Assembly (NCBI GenBank): GCA_029168955.1
Contig: JAPDOI010000381.1
Location: 620,001-684,000, forward strand
Reading direction: 5' to 3'
DNA length: 64,000 nt
Source: Aplectana chamaeleonis
Lineage: Eukaryota; Nematoda; Chromadorea; Rhabditida; Cosmocercidae
Shown here piece after piece: positions 1 through 8,439 of the stretch. Position 1 is the first letter of the stretch. Each line of letters opens with the position of its first letter. The position numbers and the translations under genes were made by a program. Below the pieces are notes generated by a model. That model ran no database searches and had not been told where the DNA came from. It saw nothing but the letters and a program-made list of their open reading frames with translations.

Positions 1-464
1 GTCAAAGCCATAACAGAAGTCGCTGCTGCGCTTCAAAAACATGTGAAAGTCACTCTTAGGGAAATTTCACGCTTCATCGGTCTAGTAAATTCTGGATAAG
101 TAGCTGCAAGTATTCCCATACTCTTCATAAGGCCACTGCAGTCCTGGATTGGTGGTTTTCAACTTAGGAATTGGCAGGAGTATGAGGGTAAAAAAGCCAT
201 CACTAAAAACTGCATTGATGATTTGGAATGGCTGGCGACGAATTTCCCTTCGGTAGCTCAGCTACCTATCCTTACCGCTGCGGCATCCTTCACCATCACC
301 TCCGATGCCTCGAATTTAGGCTCGAATGCTTTTTGTGGCCCAAACAGCACAAAGGGTAGGTGGACTGCAACCGAACAAAGTTGGCATATAAATAAAAAAG
401 AGTTGGCTGCGTGTTTTTATGGGCTACGTTGTTTCGCTGAAAAATTGCGCGATTGCACCATTAA
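1..464 (+). pseudogene. DIRS-type retrotransposon: RT end and first part of RNase H
   Basis: Frame 1 reads from the window edge through the end of a reverse transcriptase (REISRFIGLVNSG, then a W-rich connection segment) into an RNase H domain. The first catalytic Asp lies in SDASNLG (Asp codon 304-306), followed by GRWTATEQ and HINKKELAA, the arrangement of DIRS/PAT-type elements. RNase H degrades the RNA template during reverse transcription. An in-frame TAA at 97-99 breaks the frame, so the copy is dead. The domain stops abruptly at 464, where a TTAA-flanked element is inserted, and resumes in the same frame at 1018. The 5' part of the element lies outside the window. The family call rests on motif order read by eye. 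Confidence 0.82.
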
Positions 465-1013
465 AGGCAGTGGTCGCGATCAAATATGCTGGTCGTCTTT
501 TTCTCTCTAAACCCTTTTCTGGGTCTCGAGTAGTAGGACCTATAAGAAAAAATCGCGAAAAAACCACTGTTTTGGGCCAAATTTGAAGCCTGAACTTTCT
601 TGTCTTTTGATGGTGGACGAGCCCACTCCACACCATCGGCATTGATGACCTGTTATATCAAGAACATAAGCTGGCTTGAAATTGAATTTCAATCAATGAA
701 CCTTCGGATTTATGTACACATCTAGCCAAAAACATTGACTGGAGTGCTTTCTTTCATTGCTCAACTGGTTTTATTAGGTAAATTTGCACTTATTTCTTCC
801 TCTGAATGTCCATGATTTTTGACTGCTCTGCATGAGACTGCGATCTTTTCAGGTGCCCCTGTGCAAGTGTGCACGAACTGGCATCTATGGGCCTTAGAAA
901 CTCTAATTCCAGCCCGTTTTCCACCTCGCTACTTTCATAGTTTTTCAGCTGATTTTGATCCAAGCTGATTTTTAAAGATTTTTCGATAACGTTTTTCATC
1001 GTGACCACTGCCT
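465..1013. mobile_element. 549-bp TIR element at a TTAA site (piggyBac-like MITE)
   Basis: The ends are inverted repeats: AGGCAGTGGTCGCGAT at 465-480 and its complement with one mismatch at 998-1013. TTAA stands on both sides (461-464 and 1014-1017), as expected for a duplicated TTAA target. Removing the element plus one TTAA joins the interrupted RNase H frame without any shift, which is strong evidence that this is an insertion. No transposase is visible inside, so it looks non-autonomous. A second copy of its right end lies at 7586-7716. TTAA targeting is typical of piggyBac-like elements, but the termini are not the classic CCC type, so the superfamily is inferred. Confidence 0.85.
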
Positions 1014-1709
1014 TTAAGGTAAAATTGGACAACACCACTGCTTTATGGTACATTAAAAAGAAAGGAGGCACAAAAAGTGCCCGACTCAATAGGCTTGCTC
1101 GCATTGTGTGGCTGTGGGCTAAGGAGAGCAACCATGTTTTGGTAGCGGTTTATAAGCCTGGCAAGCATAATGGCGAAGCAGATCTCTTATCTAGAAACTT
1201 TGACGATTCATCAGATTATTCCCTACACTCTGAGGTGGTGAAATATTTATTTACCCGATGGGGAGCACCTGAATCAGATCTGTTTGCTTCTCGCTGGAAT
1301 AGCGAATGTGACAAGTTCTTTTCCTTTCTTCCAGATCCGTTCGCCGCTAGTATAGACGCATTTTCGCAAAACTGGGCAGGAAGCTTCTACTATGCCTTTC
1401 TCCCTTCAATATAGTGGGAAGGGTGTCCAGAAAAGCCTTGAGAGAGAAAACACGCCTGATTTTGGTGTTCCCGAAGTGGCAGAATCAGAGCTGGTGGCCT
1501 CTAATTACGGAACACGGCAAGCAGTTCACAGAGATGAAGTCGAGCGAAAACCTGCTGGTAGACTACACAGGATACCCTCACCCATGCCTGAAAGCAACGA
1601 CGTTCAGGTTGATTGCATGCATCATTTAGGTGAGCTGTGGAAAAAAAACAGGCTTAGCGAGGTAGTTGTACATGCTTTAAAGGCATCGTACGCGCAGAAA
1701 ACAGTATAA
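1014..1709 (+). pseudogene. DIRS-type retrotransposon: RNase H second half and linker
   Basis: This resumes the RNase H domain split at 464. The third catalytic Asp is in LDNTTALWYI (codon 1028-1030), followed by KKKGGTKSARLNRLARI, then KPGKHNGEADLLSR with the last catalytic Asp at 1181-1183. Next come the DIRS-typical WGAPESDLFASRWN and DPFAASIDAFSQNW segments. Near 1395 the frame shifts: FLPSI runs into a TAG at 1412-1414, while a second frame continues as VGRVSRKALREKTRLILVFP and QNQSWWPLI. The end of the pol-like frame (LIACII) again continues in another frame to about 1709. At least two frame disruptions show that it is inactive. Confidence 0.83.
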
Positions 1710-2144
1710 TATTTTTTCATGTTTTTGTGTAGCTTGGCCTCTCTAGTGAACGAAAATGTCGAAGGGACCCATGAAAAACCTTCATTTGTTAAGAAAAGTC
1801 AATTGGAACACATTGTAAATACGAATTTAAATTTCGCGCCCAAATCCTTTTTGAAGTTTTTCTGCTTTTGGAGGTCTCGTTGCTGTCCTTTTCGGAGTTT
1901 TTCTGTATGTGGAGTTCGTGCCGTAACTATTTTTCATGTTGTCTTACGGTCGCACCAACATTCTAGGAAAAAGTGCTAGATGACTGGTGAGAATTGGTGG
2001 CGGATCTTCATCTTTGACGCCTTCCAACCTCATTGCACAACGTTTTTGAAGCGCCAAAGTTTACCAGTGTGGTCTACCGGGCTCAATCACGAAATTGAGC
2101 CAGAAAAAAATGAAAATTGGTTTCCAGCGCGAAAGATGCCTTTA
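1710..2144. other. Unassigned stretch inside the DIRS element
   Basis: About 430 bp lie between the RNase H/linker part and the tyrosine recombinase part. I recognise no coding motif here. It may be a further insertion, because the preceding ...KASYAQKT and the following NWSLATIKQYN look like alternative versions of the same linker. I found no clear terminal repeats to prove it. Confidence 0.35.
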
Positions 2145-2716
2145 ATGTCAAACTGGTCACTAGCAACTATCAAACAGTACAATAGTGCCTTGAAAAAGTG
2201 GGCGATCTTCTGTGGACTACAAGTAGTATTCACAAGTCTGCCATAGTAGTGTTTCTGTCCACAGTTAATGAAGATCTAACCTCGAAAGATTAACCTCTTG
2301 AATAGGTGCATGAAGGGATTTTTCCGACAACGCCCGCCAGTTCCGAAGTACTTGGATATATGGGACGTGTCAACAGTGCCGAACTTTCTAAGATCTCTTT
2401 GCGAAAATATTTCTCTGAACCTTGAACAGATGACTCTCAAGACGGCAATGATTCTTGCCTTGGTAGCGCCCAAACGAGTTTCAGATTTGACGGCATTAAC
2501 ACTAGAGTCGGGTCAACTTGGCATAAACATGGGTCTTCTCACTAAATTTCATGAATAAAAATAGAGGAATGGAAAAACCTCACACAGCGACTATTCATGA
2601 TCACAAAGAAGACCACCTTTGTGCCCCTAGCGGCAACAAAGGATTACATTAATCTCACCATTTTATATCGCCACCGAGTGAACTCCCTGTTCATCAGCTA
2701 CAATCGCCCCCCATCG
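2145..2716 (+). pseudogene. DIRS-type tyrosine recombinase, broken
   Basis: Tyrosine recombinases integrate the circular DNA copy of DIRS elements. The N-terminal core-binding part is seen as SLATIKQYNSALKKW and FCGLQ. The catalytic domain begins at about 2298 with MKGFFRQRPPVPKYLDIWDV, then a helix-rich stretch, and PKRVSDLTAL, which holds the likely first catalytic Arg. A stop at 2556-2558 follows. In a shifted frame the domain continues as LFMITKKTTFVPLA and VNSLFISYNRPPS to a stop at about 2716. The HxxR pair and the nucleophilic Tyr are not found, so the 3' end is missing or destroyed. Recombinase downstream of RT-RNase H is the diagnostic order of this class. Confidence 0.75.
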
Positions 2717-2718
2717 TA

Positions 2719-2965
2719 GTGCCTCTTCCACTACAATCGCTCGCTGCTTACGAGAGACCCTCACTCAGGCAAACCATCCGAGCGGGACAGGAGAGCGACC
2801 CGAGCGGCGCTGTCTCTCCGCTCCGAGCGAAAATTAGCCATCTACTCGGGCCACAGCAGCCGCTCTCCGGGCGACAGCAGTACCGCTCGGAGCGATCTTC
2901 GGTCCCAGTTGGCACTGCGGTGGCTCTTCGGGCGAACGAGCCTAGCTTCACCGATGGCTTCTCTT
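2719..2965. repeat. GC-rich dispersed repeat (inverted relative at 13.87 kb)
   Basis: A GC-rich block directly follows the DIRS remains. Positions 2765-2788 (TCAGGCAAACC start, CGAGCGGGAC end) match the reverse complement of 13,871-13,898 except for a 4-nt gap. The phrase CCGCTCGGAGCGAT occurs in both loci. This looks like a dispersed non-coding repeat. Short open frames here carry no recognisable motif. Confidence 0.55.
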
Positions 2966-3075
2966 GGCTTATTTACTCGTTTCTGCTTCTCTATTTCGCT
3001 CTCTTTCTTCTTCCCTCTTCTCCCAGTCCTTTTCTTCCTATCCTGTTTCCTCATTTTCCCCACTTCTTCCTGTAG
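2966..3075. repeat. Pyrimidine-rich tract
   Basis: The plus strand is almost entirely C and T (runs such as CTCTCTTTCTTCTTCCCTC) for about 110 bp. It is low-complexity sequence with no coding motif. Confidence 0.6.
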
Positions 3076-3534
3076 TCTCGAGAATCAAATTCTTCTCTAT
3101 CTAACGCTGCCTTCCACTTGGTCCAAAGCCTGCTTGTTTGTGAAATATATGCTACAAATTCAGTGGTAATCTTCAGTACTGTGTATCTTTAAGTGCTCCT
3201 GTTTACTCTGAGGTAAACCACCAAACCTGTCATAGTTAACAGAATATCTGAGCCACCTTAGAACTAGATGGTAGCATTTGCGAATTTTTAGCTGATCTTG
3301 TAATTTTGTAGCTTCGGTCTTTTCTGTCCCTTATTTGAGAGGTTTAGGCCTCGAAGATCCAAAGTTATGTATAATGGCTGAGCAGAGTCCAGCAGAAATG
3401 GACAGCTTGCCAAAGGGTGATGAGGGGGGTCGTGGAAATTTTCGTGGAAAATCAGAATGTTGGAGGGGGGATCGTAAAACTTTCGTGGAGGAAAATATAT
3501 AATTCATTGGAAAAAAGACAAGAACGCAGTAGAA
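3076..3534. other. Non-coding stretch, nothing recognised
   Basis: This is AT-rich sequence without a recognisable gene. It holds two copies of a small motif (a G-run followed by TCGT, then an A/T-rich stretch) near 3421 and 3463. The motif recurs near 5133 and 5193. Confidence 0.4.
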
Positions 3535-3830
3535 TACAAGTTAATAACTTGCCAACGGCACAAAATTCTTACGGAAGTGTAGAAGTTTTTCTTTCCAGAG
3601 TTGGCCTGGTTTAGGGCCCTATATCGTGATATCTTTATCACCGGTGAGGCTGCTTCCCCACTCCCTAGTCTATTCAGAACTTCGACCGCTTCCCTCTGGA
3701 GAAAGACGGTGTGCGAATGTAACACACCGCTCTTCATTTCTTTTATACCCTACCCTTTATCAACTGGGTGTCATCATTTTTGTTTACCGTGAGAATTTTG
3801 TGCCGTTGGCAATTTATAATCGTCTTAGTA
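3535..3830. repeat. Dispersed repeat with inverted ends, copy 1
   Basis: The left end (3535-3573) contains TTGCCAACGGCACAAAATTC. The right end (about 3787-3830) carries nearly the same sequence in reverse complement, so the ends form a roughly 40-bp inverted repeat around 215 bp. The first ~115 bp match 6128-6245 on the same strand. It is probably a non-autonomous element. No coding function is visible. Confidence 0.6.
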
Positions 3831-5250
3831 GGATATGTAGAAAAGTGGTTTCTGCGAATTAAAGAAAGATTTGCAACTGTTCACAACCTAAAGAGAACCA
3901 GTTTCCAGTCCATTCAACTGTTTTTAATCCCCTTGTAGGCGGAAATTCACCGTACTTGAACTTAAAAATCCACTATAAGACGTGCGACCCCCTATTCAAA
4001 ATCAAAATTTTAGTTACAAAAAAAGAAGCTGGATTCTTCATAGAATTCCCCACAAATCATCACAATTACACTTCCCAACCCGACTGGTTTCAATGATTCG
4101 GGCGAGGTAAAGTGGCGGGCGTTGGCAAGCCACGTTGGCAAAACCCAGTGTTTTTGCCATCACTATCCAACGGGTGGCATCCCTTGAGCAAAAGAGTTTT
4201 GAACCACCAAGGGTCCAAACTTGGAGGTAATTGAACTATGTGAAAATTTTCTCACAGCTTTCTTTAACAGCTTCTCAAATTTTTTAAATAATAATACATA
4301 AAAATATGTAAGGCGCCATGAAGGGCGCCAGGCCCGGACGCTATTGTGGGAAAGGCGCGAGGCATGGGCGCGTTCTATTATTGCCATACCATCTTAAGTC
4401 ATTCTTGTTATTTCTTCGCCCGAGTGGAGGCAAATCGATATTTTTCGAATTCTTCTAATAAATTATTACTGAAAAGGACGTCATAAATTAAACAAAAAGC
4501 CCAAATAATGATTACAGTATTCAATTCATACTCGATTACAGGAGCTAATGTCCGAAATCGCCCTTCTTAGGCATTGATATCTCAGAAACTACCTTAATTA
4601 AATTGTAATTTGTCTTTTGATGAGGAATTTTTCTTAAGCCAAGAACTCTTCCGATTTCAGAAAGGGAGGGAGACTCTGCCGTTGGCTAAGTTTGAGGTGA
4701 GTAAAAAAATTACGCATGGACATTTTCTCTGGAAGCCTTCGCAATCCAGTTAGTCACACATGTGTAAAACACAAGGTATAGCAAAAAATATATCTGCATG
4801 AAATGTTCTCATCATTAGCATTCATCGAGTTTTATCGGCCCGCAAACTTCATCCCAGTGCCCAAAATTCACGATTAACGCCCGCGTTTGGACGGGCGTCG
4901 GGCTGTTTTTTTGTCAATTTTTGCTTATTCCAGCCCGCCCAAATTTTGTTTTGAATGAATTTTGGTTGGGCTAGTGGTGAACTGCCGGAAATTTGTTGAA
5001 ATCAGCCTACTGCCGACTTTTTTCCAGGGTGATTTTTGATCGGGCTGTTTTTGAAACAGTTCCATTTTATTTTTTCTATGATTCTAGCTGGATTCTATAA
5101 ACCAAAAACAATCGGTTCAAATTTTTCTAGAAGAGGGGGAGGTCGTTATAATTTCCCATACTTCTGAGCGCGAACCGACCTTCGAGGGGGGGGGGTCGTA
5201 AGTATTTTGCGGCCTTTGCCAACGGGCTGCTGGACCCTGTGGCTAAGTCC
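3831..5250. other. 1.4 kb non-coding DNA, no gene recognised
   Basis: I see no motif-bearing frame here. Visible features are a small GC-rich patch at about 4315-4385 with several GGCGC words and a G-run near 5193. Neither supports a named feature. Confidence 0.45.
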
Positions 5251-5540
5251 TTAATCAATGGTTTTTTTTTCGACAATCTCTGGCATTCGCTCGCGTGTTG
5301 CCCCGGAGGGCGTGGCCAATTTCGCGTCCTTTTTCGTCGGCGCTAGACGTTCCACATAATCGCGCCGGCGAGAGTCGAGTGCCCACAAAAAAGATTGTGG
5401 GCAATGCCCACAAAATCTTTGTGAGCATTGTGTGGATTGTCTCGCCCCAGCTAGCGCCGGCACGGAGGAGGCCTGGGTGGTGGCGTGTGCGGTCGCGTCG
5501 CGTGCGCGCGCGTGTTTTCTTTCTCTCCTGATCATCACCT
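5251..5540. repeat. GC-rich dispersed repeat with small hairpins
   Basis: Positions 5271-5304 (CGACAATCTCTGGCATTCGC start) match the reverse complement of 8336-8370, so the same repeat end occurs twice in opposite orientation. Inside lie a short palindrome, TGCCCACAA with TTGTGGGCA, at 5381-5404 and a diverged second version just after it. The open frames through this block on both strands have no domain motif. Confidence 0.5.
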
Positions 5541-6127
5541 CAATCTTGCTCCATTTTCCACTTTCTTCTATAAGCTCATGTCTAGTGAGGCTCTTAAGGG
5601 AGCTACTTTTAGTTAGCCTAACTATTCTGGAAGAAATGTAACTTTCTAGAACCGTTTTTGGTGTAAAACCGATTATGGTCTTCGCATCTGCCTAAAACCA
5701 CACCGAAAGGAGTTATAGACGTTTTTCGTCAGATTTCTGTACCTGTTGTACCTTCCAAAACGTGCACTAGTCTTTAGAGAATTCGTAAACTGACCTCATA
5801 ATTGTGTTCAGCGCCCAAAACAACCCCTCTGGCCCAAGTTTGGGTGAAGGCACATTACCCAAACTTTGTACAGACTGATAGCGTTATGGATTTGTACGGA
5901 TTTTTGGTTGGGGTTTATTCATATCAATTAGTGGGCCCCGAAAGCGTTTTAAAAAATGTTCCAGATTTAACTTAATACCCTCCCAGTTGTGTTATTTGGG
6001 GCGCTGATCACGAATTTGGGGGTTTATGTGTCAATTTTCTGAAATTTTCGACTTGATTCTTTCGAAGCTTTTTTTTAGGGAAAATTTGATGGCGAATCGC
6101 GACTTTTGACGATTTCCGAAGTGGTAC
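5541..6127. other. Non-coding stretch, nothing recognised
   Basis: AT-rich intergenic-looking sequence. No convincing frame, RNA gene or repeat was seen. Confidence 0.4.
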
Positions 6128-6245
6128 GCTAGATACAAGTTTATAATTTGCCACCGGCACAAAATTCTCACGGAAGTGTAATGGTTTTTCTTTCAAGAGT
6201 TCTCCATGTTTACTGCCTGATACCGTGACATATTGATATTGCCTC
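6128..6245. repeat. Dispersed repeat, copy 2 (partial)
   Basis: It matches the left ~115 bp of the repeat at 3535, including GGCACAAAATTCT, ACGGAAGTGTA and GGTTTTTCTTTC-type words. The right inverted end seen in copy 1 is absent. Confidence 0.6.
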
Positions 6246-6314
6246 CGATTGCCACTTCTGAGCAGAATCCGATTTTTTTCTCAAAAACACCCTAAAATTT
6301 CATAGGGGTGGGAA

Positions 6315-6579
6315 CTATACTTCGACCAAATCGAATGATTCGTAAATTAAATATTCGATTAAAGAAGGCGATTTCGAATCATTCGAAAAGTCGAAAATTA
6401 AAAAGGCCATTTCCGAATTATTTGGAAAATCGAATATTCGAAAAGTGAACATTTCCGAATTATTCGCAACACCGAACCTTTGAAGAAAAAAACGATTCCC
6501 GATTTCTTCTAGAGTATGCCAACGAATATTTGGAAAACGAATATTCGGTCGAATAAACGAATAATCGAATATTCGAATA
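6315..6579. repeat. Degenerate TTCGAAT-rich repeat
   Basis: An AT-rich stretch dominated by variants of ATTCGAATATTCG and CCGAATTATTCG. It is the decayed flank of the regular array that starts at 6580. Open frames here are by-products of the repeat. Confidence 0.7.
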
Positions 6580-6765
6580 ATTCGAGTATTCGAAAAAGTC
6601 AATTTTTCGAATAATTCGTTTATTCGAATATTCGAAAGAGTCAATTATCCGAATAATTCGTTCATTCGAATATTCGGAAAAGTCAATTTTTTGAATAATT
6701 CGCTTATTCGAATATTCGAAAGAGTCAATTATCCGAATAATTCGTTTATTCGAATATTCGAAAAT
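6580..6765. repeat. Tandem array, 42-bp unit with 84-bp alternation
   Basis: The start word ATTCGAATATTCG (first copy ATTCGAGTATTCG) recurs at 6580, 6622, 6664, 6706 and 6748, exactly 42 bp apart. Two unit types alternate, one with GTCAATTTTT and the other with GTCAATTATCC, giving an 84-bp double unit. Confidence 0.92.
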
Positions 6766-6862
6766 TTTTATTCGTTTGATATCCTCTAATTTATTCGTGA
6801 TTTTCTTCTAGTCTGATGAGGAGCATTTAGAAATAAATCTGGGGTGGTAGTAAATGGGTAGA

Positions 6863-6886
6863 TAACCGCGAGTTTACTCGCGGTTA
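6863..6886. repeat. Perfect short hairpin
   Basis: TAACCGCGAG (6863-6872) and its exact complement (6877-6886) flank a 4-nt loop. The CTCGCGGTTAA motif is close to the outer ends of the larger palindrome at 7083-7295, so both may belong to one element. Confidence 0.6.
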
Positions 6887-7082
6887 ACTGCAGCTGACCG
6901 TGAGCTTTTCAGTTGACGATTTTCAAGAGATGCGCCAGGCATTTCTTAAACTAAGCACACTCACTGTATGAGCCACTAGATACGCATCGAGAAAAATTCA
7001 AAAAAATGGTCCGCTCTGTCTTTTTTTTGGAGAAAAATTAGTGATTTAGACTTTTTTTCAAGTTTTTTTTAGCTTTTTTCAG

Positions 7083-7295
7083 CTCGCGGTAAGTCCGCGC
7101 AAAACAGCAACTTAACGTGAGCTGACAGAAAAAATGGAAATAGTGTGTGAATGAAGGAAAAGATGGATAGCTTCCGAAAAAAACCCTCCGGAGGACTTTT
7201 TCGAAAGCTATCCATCTTTTTCTTCATTCACACACTATTTCCATTTTCTCTGTCAGCTCCCGTTTGGTTGCAGTTTTGAGCGGACTTAACGCGAG
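7083..7295. mobile_element. 213-bp near-perfect palindrome (fold-back element)
   Basis: The two arms meet at 7189/7190 in CCTCCGGAGG with no loop. The inner ~65 bp of each arm are nearly identical (GATGGATAGCTT versus AAGCTATCCATC, and so on). The outer parts (CTCGCGGTAAGTCCGC at 7083 versus GCGGACTTAACGCGAG ending at 7295) have more mismatches. No coding capacity is seen. It is a fold-back or MITE-type element by structure. Confidence 0.82.
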
Positions 7296-7361
7296 ATCAC
7301 ATACGATAACGCGTTTTCCTTACGCTTACGCTTGCTGAAGAGTATGCAAGTCGTCGTGAAT

Positions 7362-7565
7362 GGGGTGCAGGACGTTTATGATTTGGTGCAGTACCACAAT
7401 GTGAGTGTGCAGGATGTGTGCAGGACCTCACTGGGGGTGTGCAGGACTTCACTGAGAGTGTGCAGGATCCCATTGGGAGTGCGCAGGATGTGCAGGACCC
7501 TACTGGGTCCTGCACCTCTACTATATGTACTGCACACATGCACATGACACCCTGCACACTCCCAG
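7362..7565. repeat. Outpost of the 21-bp satellite, head-to-head inverted
   Basis: From 7362 to about 7500 the core GTGTGCAGGA (complement of the main array core TCCTGCACAC) recurs at roughly 21-bp spacing, with tails like CTCACTGGGG. At about 7490-7511 (GCAGGACCC TACT GGGTCCTGC) the orientation flips, and from there to 7565 the core runs in plus orientation (CCTGCACACTCCCAGTG). It is a diverged relative of the array that starts at 16,328. Confidence 0.8.
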
Positions 7566-7585
7566 TGAAATACTACGCACCATCT

Positions 7586-7716
7586 TTGGGCCCTAGAAAC
7601 TCTGATTCTAGCCCGTTTTTCACCGCGCTACCTTCATAGTTTTTCAGCTGTTTTCAATCTAGGCTGATTTCTATAGTTTTGTAGATAACGCTTTTCATCG
7701 CGACCACTGCCTTTAA
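7586..7716. mobile_element. Right-end remnant of the TTAA element
   Basis: The sequence aligns with about 890-1017 of the element at 465-1013, including TAGAAACTCT, TTCATAGTTTTTCAGCTG and the terminus CGACCACTGCC followed by TTAA at 7713-7716. The matching left terminus is not found, so this is a truncated copy. It abuts the satellite outpost at 7362-7565. Confidence 0.8.
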
Positions 7717-7734
7717 GCCACACTCACAAGCGGC

Positions 7735-7975
7735 GAGGTAGAAGAGGAAGAATAGGAAGAAGACGAGGAAGACGAGGAAGAGGAAGAAGAGGAAGAAGAA
7801 GACGAGGAAGACGAGGAAGAGGAAGAAGAAGAAGAAGAAGAAGAAAAAGAAGAAGAAGAAGATGAGGAAGAAGAGGAGGAAGAGGAAGAAGAGGAAGAAG
7901 AGGAAGAAGAGGAGGAAGAGGAAGAAGGGGAGGAAGAGGGGGAAGAGGAAGAAGAAGAAGAAGAAGAAGGGTTTG
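7735..7975. repeat. Purine microsatellite (GAA/GAG/GAC)
   Basis: The plus strand is almost pure purine for about 240 bp, made of AGGAAGA, AGGAGG and occasional GACGAGG units. Translation gives poly-Glu/Asp on the plus strand and poly-Ser or Leu/Phe runs on the minus strand. I regard these as artefacts of composition. Confidence 0.92.
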
Positions 7976-8072
7976 AGAAGTACAAGGTGTCTAGAGGGTA
8001 GACGGAATCTGTGAATAAACAACGCAGTGGGGTCCGAACGATCAAATGATGATTCCGAGCAACAATTGGTTT

Positions 8073-8241
8073 TGGGGGGGGGCGACAAGTGGTTTTACGG
8101 GGAAACAATTGAACCTGCGGAGCAACAAGTGATTTTGCGGGGCAACAAGTGATTTTAGGGTCAGCAAATGCTCTTTCGGGGCAACAAGTGATTTCGCGGG
8201 GCGACTAGTGATTTAGTGGGGGTACAAGTGGTTTTGTGGGC
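8073..8241. repeat. 20-bp minisatellite, about 8-9 copies
   Basis: Units resemble GGGGCAACAAGTGATTTTGC, with variants such as GGGGCGACTAGTGATTTAGT, repeated every ~20 bp. The 3' flank (GGGCAACAAAAAAG, then 8336-8370) leads into the repeat end shared with 5271-5304, so the minisatellite may be an internal part of that dispersed element. Confidence 0.8.
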
Positions 8242-8293
8242 ACAAATGCTCACAATCGCCCCACACTTTCCATGTCGTGCCCCAGAAAAATGA

Positions 8294-8372
8294 CTTGTTG
8301 CCCAGGTGTCACTGGGCAACAAAAAAGTTTGTGTAGGGCTACACGCGAGCAAATGCCAGAGATTATCGATCT
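8294..8372. repeat. Hairpin and shared repeat end
   Basis: GTTGCCCAG and CTGGGCAAC flank a short loop at about 8297-8320. Positions 8336-8370 are the inverted copy of 5271-5304. No coding motif is present. Confidence 0.55.
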
Positions 8373-8439
8373 TTTTTTCGAAAATTTGATTCTCGCCTTC
8401 TTCGTCGATTTTCAAAATACTTACTTACTTCCATACTTT

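Noticed and set aside
2719..3169. Open frames after the DIRS recombinase as a missing C-terminus
   Set aside because: No HxxR or catalytic Tyr context appears. The sequence is a GC-rich repeat followed by a pyrimidine tract.
5251..5641. Small Arg/Ala-rich open frames
   Set aside because: They lie in a GC-rich dispersed repeat, overlap on opposite strands and carry no motif.
7654..8108. Serine-rich or Leu/Phe-rich protein on the minus strand
   Set aside because: It is translation of the purine microsatellite. The composition alone explains it.
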